DNA of 11,997 nucleotides from Acidobacteriota bacterium (lineage in GTDB: Bacteria; Acidobacteriota; Terriglobia; Terriglobales; Acidobacteriaceae), in assembly GCA_021841795.1 (NCBI GenBank), contig JAKCDN010000048.1, forward strand, positions 1 to 11,997, read 5' to 3'. A program made the translations under genes and the position numbers. Under the pieces are notes generated by a model. The model was given only the letters and a program-made list of their open reading frames with translations. It made no database searches and was not told the origin of the DNA. This document shows, one piece after another, positions 5,728 to 11,940 of the stretch (positions within the stretch are counted from its first letter, which is position 1; the number at the start of each line of letters is the position of its first letter).

Positions 5728-8511
5728 TTACGGCTCTTTCGAGAACTGGACAAGCTGCTTATCCAAAGCCGCGTTCGCCCAGACCGGTAGCTTGCACCGC
5801 GGACTTAGAGAGCTCCGGTAGTTTGGAAAGTGAGCCAGGGCGGCGGCAACCCGCGGCTCGTTGCCGGTATGGCAAGCAAGGCACGCTCCCACAAGCAGGA
5901 TGCAGCGCTGCTCCTGCAGGGTAAAAGGCCGAGCGCCTTCGCGCGTCGTGGCATTCGGCTGCGGTTCACGCAGGAAACCGGTCCATGCATCCTGCGGCAA
6001 TCCATCGGCCAGGCTGGCGCCGTGTGCCGGGATGAACCGCCACGCGCCGTTATCTTCGCCGACAACGTATTGCAGCGTGCCGCGCCCATAGCCGAGAGCC
6101 GAGGGGTTGGCGTGGCACGAACGGCAGTTCCGGGCCTGGCTCGCCGTGGTGTGCGGCGAGACTGGCGCGTAGAGTCGCAGAGCGCGCGTTTCTGTGCGTG
6201 CTCCGGCAGGCAGGCGCAGATCGATGATCATGCCGGGAGCAAACGTGGTGACGCGCTCGACGGTTTTGCCGTCCGGCGCGGCAACCCGTTCGACGCCAAG
6301 CGCCGGCGCATCGCCATCCAGTTCTGCAGCCTCTTCCTGCCAGGCGCCTTTGACGAACTTTGCGGAAAGATAATCAAATCCGTCGGCGCGGGAGTCGAAG
6401 GAGGTGTGGCAGGTTATGCACTGCGGCGCCCACGCGGCGTGACATGCCTCGCATGTGAGCCGCTGATGCATGGAGCCGGAGCGCGCGCAGGCCGCCGCTG
6501 TTGGTTTGGGAATAAGGATCCGAGCCGATTCCACGAGCGCGACGCGTGGCCGGCCGTCGGGGCCAAGAAACACGTTTGCATACTCCGCCGCGCCCGATTG
6601 CGAAACCACGAATCTGCGGCCAGGCTCATTGAGCCGACGCATGGCGGCAATCTGCTGCGTTTCTCCGTCGAGTTGCGCATATTCTCTGGTGGGTGTTGCA
6701 CCTGCAGCGTGGCAATCGTCGCATGCGATCCGGATCGCATCGCCTTCGTGTGCGTGCGCTGCGCCGTCGCTCATTACTTCGGCAGCAACGTGACAGTCTA
6801 CACAGGTCATGCCTTTCGCAAAATGGACATCGGCCGGATGTTTCTCGAAGATACGGCCATCTTGGAGTATGCGAAATTGCGCAGGCCAGCCGGCCTTGGC
6901 TTTTGCGGCGGTCTCGTCAAGCTGGGTTTCATGCCAACCCTCGAAGTTGGTAGAGATGCGCCCGGAGCGGCTGTGACAGCCGAAGCAGGCCTGAGGTGAA
7001 ACGTGAATGGAGATATCAGGATGGTGCAGGGGTGCGAGTTCGCTGGAACGATGCGTAAGCTCAACCGTGGCAGAAGCATCGTAACGCAGATGACATGCCG
7101 AACAGCCGCCTCCGCGGCTCAATTCGTCGATGGGCCCGGGATGTTCCTTGGTGATGCCGAGATGGCAGGAGGCGCAGAGCTGGCGGAGGTGGGTGTCGGC
7201 GGGCGAGTGCGCGATTTCGGCCACGTTTTCTTGGGTATTAAGATCGGTGCTTTCACCGAAAACGAACTTGTCCACCGCAACCACCCCGCTCATCGTGTTC
7301 ATGAGCGAGCCCTGGACGCGTGTGGCGATATCGGAGTGACAGTTGCTCTGGCCGCAGGTACGGTTCGTTGCGGAGAGATTGCCTGGCGTAAGTGTCATCC
7401 CCTTGTGCGCAAGCGGGCGGTCGAGCGTAAAGGGGTTGCCGAGATGGCATGAGACGCAGCCCAGCGATTTGGGATCATGAGCGGCGACGAATCCGGTCAT
7501 GCCGGCATGGCAGACCATGCAGCCCTCGCGCCGGCCGGTTATCAGCGGAACTTTCGTGGCCAGGAGCTTCGGATCGACGGGAAGCAAAGCCCGCCAGGAG
7601 ACAAAGTTGGTCTTGCCGGTCCAGGTGGTAGCAGGTGTTGTGACCTTCCAGCCTTCGCCGCGAAAGCCGGAGCCTGCTATCGTGAGCACCGTGTAGGCTA
7701 TGGTCACTCCAGCCAGCGTCCGCCGTGCCGCGGTGCGCGCAGGCAGAGGAAAAAGCGGCAGCAGCACGAGGAGCAGCAGGACGATGAGCCCAAACCACAG
7801 GCTGAGCTGCGGCCATGGCAGCCAGTGCAGCAGCTCCTGCAGTCCAACCAAGTACCAGGGGCCCTTTTCGACCGCTTCAGTGCGGCTTCCAAGCCATGGA
7901 ATCAGGAGTGCCGAGAGGATAGCAAGTGGAGGCAGCATCTGTGCGGCGGTCTGCGCACGGGGCAGAATACGGCGCGCATGCTCCACGGTAATCAGCCAGA
8001 TCACGATGGTAGCGGTACAGGCGTGGTGCAGGTAAACTGTCCTGAGATCCGGGCCGGAGCCGGTGAGCATGCGCGTCAGTGATGCTCCGAGCCAGGGTAC
8101 AAGGTTGAGCAGGGAGCGCAGAATGTGCAGCGCCTGCACGGCAGCGCCGTCGCCGCGCAGCAGAAACCCTGAAAGCATGGCGGCAAACACTACGGGGAGC
8201 GTGACGCTGAGCCGCCACCAGACGCCAAACGGAACCCGGCTCTCACTGCGTCGCAGCATGTGGTCCACGGTGTGCGCGAGGGTGAAGACGAGAAAGGCCT
8301 GTGCCGACCAATAGTGGAGGCTGCGCACAAAAATCCCCGCCGGATTTTTGAGCAGCAGCAGCGCCAGCGAATCGAGTGCGGCTTCGGGTCTGTAGGCAGG
8401 CGCCAACAGAACTCCGGTGATCGCGCAGATGACAAAGGCCCCGAACGCGAGCATTCCCAGCGGCGGGGGGCGCCGCCCGGCGTTTTTGCGGAGAGCGTCA
8501 GGCCAATTCAT
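5728..8511 (-). CDS. Fusion of cytochrome b (b6/subunit IV type) with a dodecahaem c-type cytochrome
   Basis: A 927-residue fusion. Residues about 15-285 are membrane-embedded and resemble cytochrome b6 plus subunit IV. YRPE precedes the second helix, paired haem-b histidines H66/H80 (13 residues between) and H163/H178 (14 between) follow, and KGPWYLVGLQELL around 217-228 matches the quinol-site region where most bc complexes have PEWY. After a last helix (about 264-282) a soluble domain carries twelve haem-c sites: eleven CXXCH at C331, 352, 446, 470, 509, 570, 597, 687, 698, 796 and 877, and one CX4CH at C386-H392. The c domain should lie on the outer face. The gene overlaps the Rieske gene by 14 nt, so the two products likely form one quinol-oxidising complex feeding a multihaem wire. 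Fusions of b and multihaem c domains exist (e.g. Geobacter CbcL, with a different b domain), but I do not recognise this exact architecture. Confidence 0.92.
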   Translation of the reverse strand: MNWPDALRKNAGRRPPPLGMLAFGAFVICAITGVLLAPAYRPEAALDSLALLLLKNPAGIFVRSLHYWSAQAFLVFTLAHTVDHMLRRSESRVPFGVWWRLSVTLPVVFAAMLSGFLLRGDGAAVQALHILRSLLNLVPWLGASLTRMLTGSGPDLRTVYLHHACTATIVIWLITVEHARRILPRAQTAAQMLPPLAILSALLIPWLGSRTEAVEKGPWYLVGLQELLHWLPWPQLSLWFGLIVLLLLVLLPLFPLPARTAARRTLAGVTIAYTVLTIAGSGFRGEGWKVTTPATTWTGKTNFVSWRALLPVDPKLLATKVPLITGRREGCMVCHAGMTGFVAAHDPKSLGCVSCHLGNPFTLDRPLAHKGMTLTPGNLSATNRTCGQSNCHSDIATRVQGSLMNTMSGVVAVDKFVFGESTDLNTQENVAEIAHSPADTHLRQLCASCHLGITKEHPGPIDELSRGGGCSACHLRYDASATVELTHRSSELAPLHHPDISIHVSPQACFGCHSRSGRISTNFEGWHETQLDETAAKAKAGWPAQFRILQDGRIFEKHPADVHFAKGMTCVDCHVAAEVMSDGAAHAHEGDAIRIACDDCHAAGATPTREYAQLDGETQQIAAMRRLNEPGRRFVVSQSGAAEYANVFLGPDGRPRVALVESARILIPKPTAAACARSGSMHQRLTCEACHAAWAPQCITCHTSFDSRADGFDYLSAKFVKGAWQEEAAELDGDAPALGVERVAAPDGKTVERVTTFAPGMIIDLRLPAGARTETRALRLYAPVSPHTTASQARNCRSCHANPSALGYGRGTLQYVVGEDNGAWRFIPAHGASLADGLPQDAWTGFLREPQPNATTREGARPFTLQEQRCILLVGACLACHTGNEPRVAAALAHFPNYRSSLSPRCKLPVWANAALDKQLVQFSKEP

Positions 8512-8923
8512 TGTTTCTGAACACGATGCGTACTACCGAGTTAGTGCGATCGATTTCGAAGGGCAGCGGCTGAAGGCCGCGCCGTGCGGGACCGCGCACC
8601 AGTTCGCCGCGGAGACTGAAGCGGGAGCCATGACAGGGACAGGCAATCTCTCCGCCTTCCGTGCGATCGATGCAGCAACCGAGATGCGGGCAGATCGAGG
8701 AAAATACGCTGATCTCTTCTGCGCCGGCCACTAGGATGGCCTGGTCGTAAAAGCGTATCTGGTTGGCGGTGGGAAGGGGAACCGTGAGGATGGTTTCGCC
8801 GGTTTCAGGAAGATCAGCTGAGCGCCTGGTCAGACTGTCCATGAGCCATAGCCCGGCGCCGCACAACGTGGCCAAAGCGGTCTGCAACAAGGTGCGACGC
8901 GAGATTGACGCGGAAGCTTTCAT
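8498..8923 (-). CDS. Tat-targeted Rieske [2Fe-2S] protein
   Basis: A 141-residue Rieske iron-sulfur protein. A Tat-type N-terminus (SISRRTLLQTA) with a hydrophobic helix to about residue 29 anchors or exports it. The two Rieske boxes are CPHLGC (cluster ligands C78 and H80) and CPCHGS (ligands C95 and H98). C83 and C97 are placed for the usual disulfide. C84 is an extra cysteine next to box 1. Such proteins take an electron from quinol at the cytochrome b site and pass it to cytochrome c. The overlap with the cytochrome b-multihaem gene argues for a shared complex. It is slightly short for a bc1 Rieske (about 160-200) but similar to small b6f-like versions. The ribosome site at this ATG is weak: GGAG abuts the start and GGA lies about 8 nt further up. 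Confidence 0.93.
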   Translation of the reverse strand: MKASASISRRTLLQTALATLCGAGLWLMDSLTRRSADLPETGETILTVPLPTANQIRFYDQAILVAGAEEISVFSSICPHLGCCIDRTEGGEIACPCHGSRFSLRGELVRGPARRGLQPLPFEIDRTNSVVRIVFRNNELA

Positions 8924-9010
8924 CTCCGGATCCAGGACGTGCGGCGGTGGTGCTTCTTTATCGCCGCACCTGTCTTCTCAACGGAACCTGCCAGTTACGC
9001 CAGAATGCAG

Positions 9011-9028
9011 TGTTCCATCTACGGAACA
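9011..9028. promoter_or_regulatory. Inverted repeat TGTTCC-N6-GGAACA, candidate operator
   Basis: A perfect 6-bp inverted repeat with a 6-nt centre, 88 nt upstream of the Rieske start. The centre includes CATCTA, the reverse complement of the TAGATG word in the other candidate operators, but the arms differ from those sites. It may bind a different factor or be chance. Confidence 0.35.
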
Positions 9029-9044
9029 TGCACGTCAAAAGTTT

Positions 9045-9058
9045 CTTGCCATGCCAAG
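9045..9058. promoter_or_regulatory. Near-perfect 14-bp palindrome CTTGCCATGCCAAG
   Basis: Six of seven base pairs are symmetric in this 14-bp stretch, 16 nt from the TGTTCC dyad. Together they make this gap unusually rich in dyads, as expected for a controlled promoter. No known regulator consensus is recognised. Confidence 0.25.
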
Positions 9059-9247
9059 GGTGAGAGAGTTTTCATGGATCCGGCTGGTGACGGAGGTTCC
9101 TGGATCAGTGCTCAGCGCTGGAGAGTACCAGGGCTCCGTAATGGAATCTTCGAAAACGTGGTAGTAGGCAAGGTTGACGTCCCATCGGCTGATTTCCTCT
9201 GAACTCCGCGCGCTCTCCGATGTCCATTAGCCTATGTTTCGGGTTGT

Positions 9248-10924
9248 CTACAGGTCTGAATCCGGATAGAGCACGCGGTAGGTGCTGTATCCACCGGAGA
9301 GATTGCGGACGACGAACCCATTTTGAGCCAGAATCCGGCAGGCATAGTAGGCGCGTTGGCCGATCTGGCAGTTGACCCAGATCTCCCTGGATCGCGGCAA
9401 CTCATTCATGCGCGCGCGCAACTCGCCTAGCGGAATATTAACCGCGCCGTGAATCGCGCCATCACGGAACTCATGCGGATCACGCACGTCGAGTAGAAAG
9501 GCCGAACTTGACCTGAGCTCGGCCCACGGCGCCAATTCCAGGTCTCCGCGCACCGCATTGGCGGCAATCATGCCGGTGAAGTTGACGGGATCCTTGGCGC
9601 CTCCATATTGCGGCGCGTAACAGAGCTCGGCCTCCTCCAGGTCGAAGACGGTTGCTTTCATTTGGATAGCCTGGGCAATCACATCGATGCGACGCTCGAC
9701 TCCCAGTTCACCCACTCCCTGCGCGCCCAGCACAAGACCGTCGGACTTGCGGAAGAGCAGCTTCAAGTGCATGGTCTTGGCTCCGGGATAGTAACCGACG
9801 TGGTGGCCGGGATGGAGATAAACACTGGCGAAGTCGCCAATGCCTGCGCGGCGCAGAGACTTTTCCGTAGCGCCGGTCAGTGCCGCCGTCAATCCAAAAA
9901 AGCCGCAGACCGCAGTGCCCTGGACGCCGCGAAACTCCGTGTCGCGCCCGCAGATCGCATCTGCTGCAACCCGCCCCTGGCGATTGGCAGGGCCGGCAAG
10001 GGGGACCAGTTCCGATTGCCCAGTGATCCAGTTCCTCACCTCCACCGCATCCCCGATGGCCCAAATGCGTGGATCGCTGGTCTGCATGCGGCCGTTCACA
10101 CGGATCCCGCCGCGGTCGCCGAGTTCAAGGCCGGCATCGAGCGCCAGTTGCGTCTCCGGCCTGACCCCGATCGAGAGCACCACCAGATCGGTGTTGAAGG
10201 CTGTGCCGCTTTGAGTGCGTACAATCAGGTCGCCCTCCGCGCCCTGCTCAAAGCCGACTACGCCCTCGCCCAACACCACATCGACGCCGTGGGACTCCAA
10301 CCGCTGCCGCGCGTACTCGGCCATCTCCATGTCCAGCGGCGGCATCACTTGCTGTGCAAGCTCGACCAGTGTGACCGCAATGCCGCGGTGGCGGAGGTTT
10401 TCCGCCATCTCCAGCCCGATGAAGCCGCCCCCGACCACGACTGCCGATTGAGGTTTCCGGGATTCGATCCACGCGCGAATATCGCGACTGTCCGGTACGC
10501 TGCGCAAGGTGAAGATTCCGGGCAGGTCGATGCCGGGCCAGGCCGGCCGGATGGGCGCGGCGCCCGGCGAAAGCACCAGCGCGTCGTACGGCTCCTGGGT
10601 GGTATTTCCGGTTTCCAGGTTTCGCGCCGTCACGGTACTGCGGTAGCGGTTAATTGCTACCACCTCGTGCCGGGTGCGGACTTCAATATTGAAACGGCTG
10701 TGGAACAATTCCGGCGAAGCCAGAAGCAGTTTGCTCTCTTCGTGAATGACGTTACCGACGTAGTACGGCAGGCCGCAGTTGGCAAATGAGACGTACGGCC
10801 CCCGGTCGAGCACCAGAATCTCGGCCTTCTCATCGAGCCTGCGCGCACGCGCAGCGCAGGTTGCTCCTCCCGCTACACCGCCTACAATGACAATCCGTTT
10901 CCGGCTCATGGCTTCTGGCTTCAT
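9248..10924 (-). CDS. CoA-disulfide / NADH-dependent persulfide reductase with C-terminal rhodanese domain
   Basis: A 558-residue FAD/NAD(P)H oxidoreductase fused to rhodanese, the layout of CoADR-RHD enzymes such as Shewanella Npsr. The N-terminal FAD fold shows IVGGVAGGATCAAR (residues 13-26). The single active cysteine is C50 in SFANCGLPYYVG, as in CoA-disulfide reductases. The NAD(P)H fold is VVVGGGFIGLEMAE (162-175). The dimerisation region has YYPGAKTMHLK and YAPQYGGAKDPVN (436-448). The rhodanese domain (about 465-555) keeps its catalytic Cys, C519 in VNCQIGQR. Known relatives reduce CoA-persulfide, polysulfide or elemental sulfur with NAD(P)H, releasing sulfide in the cytoplasm. ATG at 10924 has GAGAGG abutting it; an internal ATG at 10909 would place the active Cys at residue 45, nearer the usual 43, and is a realistic alternative. 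It heads the left-facing genes, divergent from the PadR gene. Confidence 0.9.
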   Translation of the reverse strand: MKPEAMSRKRIVIVGGVAGGATCAARARRLDEKAEILVLDRGPYVSFANCGLPYYVGNVIHEESKLLLASPELFHSRFNIEVRTRHEVVAINRYRSTVTARNLETGNTTQEPYDALVLSPGAAPIRPAWPGIDLPGIFTLRSVPDSRDIRAWIESRKPQSAVVVGGGFIGLEMAENLRHRGIAVTLVELAQQVMPPLDMEMAEYARQRLESHGVDVVLGEGVVGFEQGAEGDLIVRTQSGTAFNTDLVVLSIGVRPETQLALDAGLELGDRGGIRVNGRMQTSDPRIWAIGDAVEVRNWITGQSELVPLAGPANRQGRVAADAICGRDTEFRGVQGTAVCGFFGLTAALTGATEKSLRRAGIGDFASVYLHPGHHVGYYPGAKTMHLKLLFRKSDGLVLGAQGVGELGVERRIDVIAQAIQMKATVFDLEEAELCYAPQYGGAKDPVNFTGMIAANAVRGDLELAPWAELRSSSAFLLDVRDPHEFRDGAIHGAVNIPLGELRARMNELPRSREIWVNCQIGQRAYYACRILAQNGFVVRNLSGGYSTYRVLYPDSDL

Positions 10925-11188
10925 CCTCTCGAAAAGTTCAGTCGCGGCTGCAACTATACAGATGATCCTCCCATTTCAGCCGTCACCTGTCCATGCTTTG
11001 ACGAAAACTGCCGGGACTTGACCGGAGCGCCGGCGATCGCGTCGATCGACGCATCGTGTATCCACGAGCGTGCATTGGCTTCCACGCGGCCTGCTATGAC
11101 GCGGGTCACACTCCTGCGCGGAGCGCGATCGCCCATAGAGCCAGATCTGTCTAACAGTCCGCCCAGCCGTGACGCCAAACGGCGCGAA

Positions 11189-11207
11189 TAGATGTAATTC
11201 GCATCTA
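11189..11207. promoter_or_regulatory. Perfect inverted repeat TAGATG-N7-CATCTA, candidate PadR operator
   Basis: A perfect 6-bp inverted repeat, 130-148 nt upstream of the PadR-family start. Its right arm extends into GCATCTAAAT (11201-11210), repeated on the opposite strand before the molybdoenzyme gene. PadR proteins usually bind such spaced dyads and often control their own gene. Confidence 0.5.
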
Positions 11208-11258
11208 AATCATAAACGGGCGGCGGGCATAAAACAACGCCGGGGGTCGCAAAAGGTG

Positions 11259-11271
11259 TAGATAACATCTA
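11259..11271. promoter_or_regulatory. Inverted repeat TAGAT-AAC-ATCTA, second candidate PadR operator
   Basis: A perfect 5-bp inverted repeat with a 3-nt centre, 66-78 nt upstream of the PadR-family start. The heptamer TAGATGT occurs on its minus strand (11271-11265) and on the plus strand of the neighbouring dyad (11189-11195), tying the two sites together. Confidence 0.5.
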
Positions 11272-11324
11272 GCTGCATTCCGTGCTAGTCTGACCGTAGT
11301 CCATCAAATTCGCTTCGGGTTACT

Positions 11325-11330
11325 GGGAGG
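11325..11330 (+). promoter_or_regulatory. Ribosome binding site of the PadR-family gene
   Basis: GGGAGG with 6-nt spacing to the ATG at 11337 fixes the start of the regulator, which matters because its unusual Cys/His-rich segment lies in the first 17 residues. Confidence 0.7.
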
Positions 11331-11336
11331 ACCGGA

Positions 11337-11756
11337 ATGGCGCGAAAAATCTGCGCGCGGCACGGTAAGAATTATCCTTGCTCGTGCGGCATGGGCAATC
11401 TCTACCGGTTTATTGAGCCGGTGCTGCTCCATCTGCTGCAGGTCAAGGGGCGCTCGTGTGGTTATGAACTGTGCGATGATTTGCAGGCGCACGCGCTCAC
11501 GGATGCCGAAATCGATAAGGCTGCGCTTTACCGGACTTTGCGGCAGTTGGAGGCCAACGGCAACGTGAAGTCGAACTGGGAGACTGGCGGCGGCGGGCCG
11601 GCGCGGCGCGTCTATCGGCTGACCAGGAAAGGCGAAGCGCACCTGGAAGAGTGGGCGGTAGTGCTGGCGCACCTGTCGAAGTCAATGGACCGCTTCGTGC
11701 GCGAGGTCCGCAAGCCGCAGAAGAAAGCCGCAGCGCCGCGGAGCCAGGCAGCGTAG
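11337..11756 (+). CDS. PadR-family transcriptional regulator with Cys-rich N-terminus
   Basis: A 139-residue winged-helix regulator. Residues about 22-105 match the PadR DNA-binding domain: a first helix with VLLHLLQVKG, GYELCDDLQ, the recognition helix ALYRTLRQLEANG (about 63-75), and the wing RVYRLTRKGEAHLEEW. The C-terminal dimerisation part is short and ends in a basic Lys/Arg/Ala tail. Ahead of the domain is C6-x2-H9-x5-C15-x-C17, with two more cysteines at C41 and C46. This could bind a metal or FeS cluster or react with sulfane sulfur, which would suit a sulfur-gene regulator, but that is inference. It is transcribed away from the cluster, and TAGATG dyads lie upstream. PadR proteins are mostly repressors. 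Confidence 0.88.
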   Translation: MARKICARHGKNYPCSCGMGNLYRFIEPVLLHLLQVKGRSCGYELCDDLQAHALTDAEIDKAALYRTLRQLEANGNVKSNWETGGGGPARRVYRLTRKGEAHLEEWAVVLAHLSKSMDRFVREVRKPQKKAAAPRSQAA

Positions 11757-11940
11757 AGTTTTTCACGGCATGATCCGCAGTCCGGCAGTGAGGTGCCTGC
11801 CCCTGCCGGGCTGCATGGGCTCCGCGTTTTTTCCGTGGCCGCGAGCCTCCGGGGCGGGGCAGGATCTTCCTGGGAATTTCCTCTAGGCCGTATCGACATA
11901 TACACTTTGCAGTTTGGTTTCTAGCTGCTGAAGTGGAAGT
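11757..11940. other. Gap between PadR gene and insertion sequence
   Basis: A perfect CCGGCAG/CTGCCGG inverted repeat (11782-11809, 14-nt loop) follows the PadR stop by about 25 nt, but no T run comes directly after it, so termination is uncertain. A run of six T at 11827-11832 lies further down. The right part probably contains the left end of the insertion sequence; its exact terminal repeat cannot be set without the other end. Confidence 0.35.

Larger units (their letters stand above)
8924..9247. other. 324-bp intergenic region with two dyads
   Basis: This gap separates the reductase gene from the Rieske-led genes. It has a perfect TGTTCC/GGAACA dyad (9011-9028), a near-perfect CTTG/CAAG dyad (9045-9058), and a leftward -35-like TTGACG (minus strand, 9033-9038) placed so the first dyad would fall in the promoter spacer. 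I could not find a convincing -10 at 16-18 bp. A CATCGG/CCGATG inverted repeat (9183-9222) with a 28-nt loop follows the reductase stop but has no T run, so it is not a clear terminator. Short plus-strand open frames here have no recognisable protein features. The region most likely holds the promoter of the Rieske/cytochrome genes. Confidence 0.5.
10925..11336. other. 412-bp divergent regulatory region between reductase and PadR genes
   Basis: This gap lies between the leftward reductase and rightward PadR gene. On the reductase side a -10-like TATAGT sits on the minus strand at 10953-10958, about 29 nt from the ATG, with no good -35. In the middle GCGTCGATCGACGC (11039-11052) is a perfect 14-bp palindrome. 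On the PadR side are two TAGAT/ATCTA inverted repeats (11189-11207 and 11259-11271) and a Shine-Dalgarno GGGAGG (11325-11330). No convincing open reading frame or RNA gene is seen. Its length and dyads suit a divergent promoter controlled by the PadR protein; that is inference. Confidence 0.5.

Noticed and set aside
5830..6999. 389-codon plus-strand open frame opposite the multihaem gene
   Set aside because: The minus strand encodes twelve haem motifs across this stretch; the plus-strand product shows only residues mirrored from GC-rich coding DNA and no known domain.
8929..9106. 9-bp inverted repeat GATCCAGGA / TCCTGGATC about 160 bp apart
   Set aside because: Too widely spaced for an operator or hairpin and short enough to arise by chance.
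8939..9202. 87-codon plus-strand frame in the gap before the Rieske gene
   Set aside because: No ribosome site or recognisable domain, and it overlaps the dyads of a likely promoter region.
9608..10789. 393-codon plus-strand open frame opposite the persulfide reductase gene
   Set aside because: The minus strand encodes a full-length, well-conserved reductase; the plus-strand product has no recognisable fold motif.
11039..11052. Perfect 14-bp palindrome GCGTCGATCGACGC
   Set aside because: About one such palindrome is expected by chance in 12 kb; its position mid-gap gives no link to either promoter.
11782..11809. CCGGCAG/CTGCCGG hairpin as a rho-independent terminator for the PadR gene
   Set aside because: The loop is 14 nt and no T run follows directly; the nearest T run is 17 nt further and falls inside another GC-rich inverted repeat.
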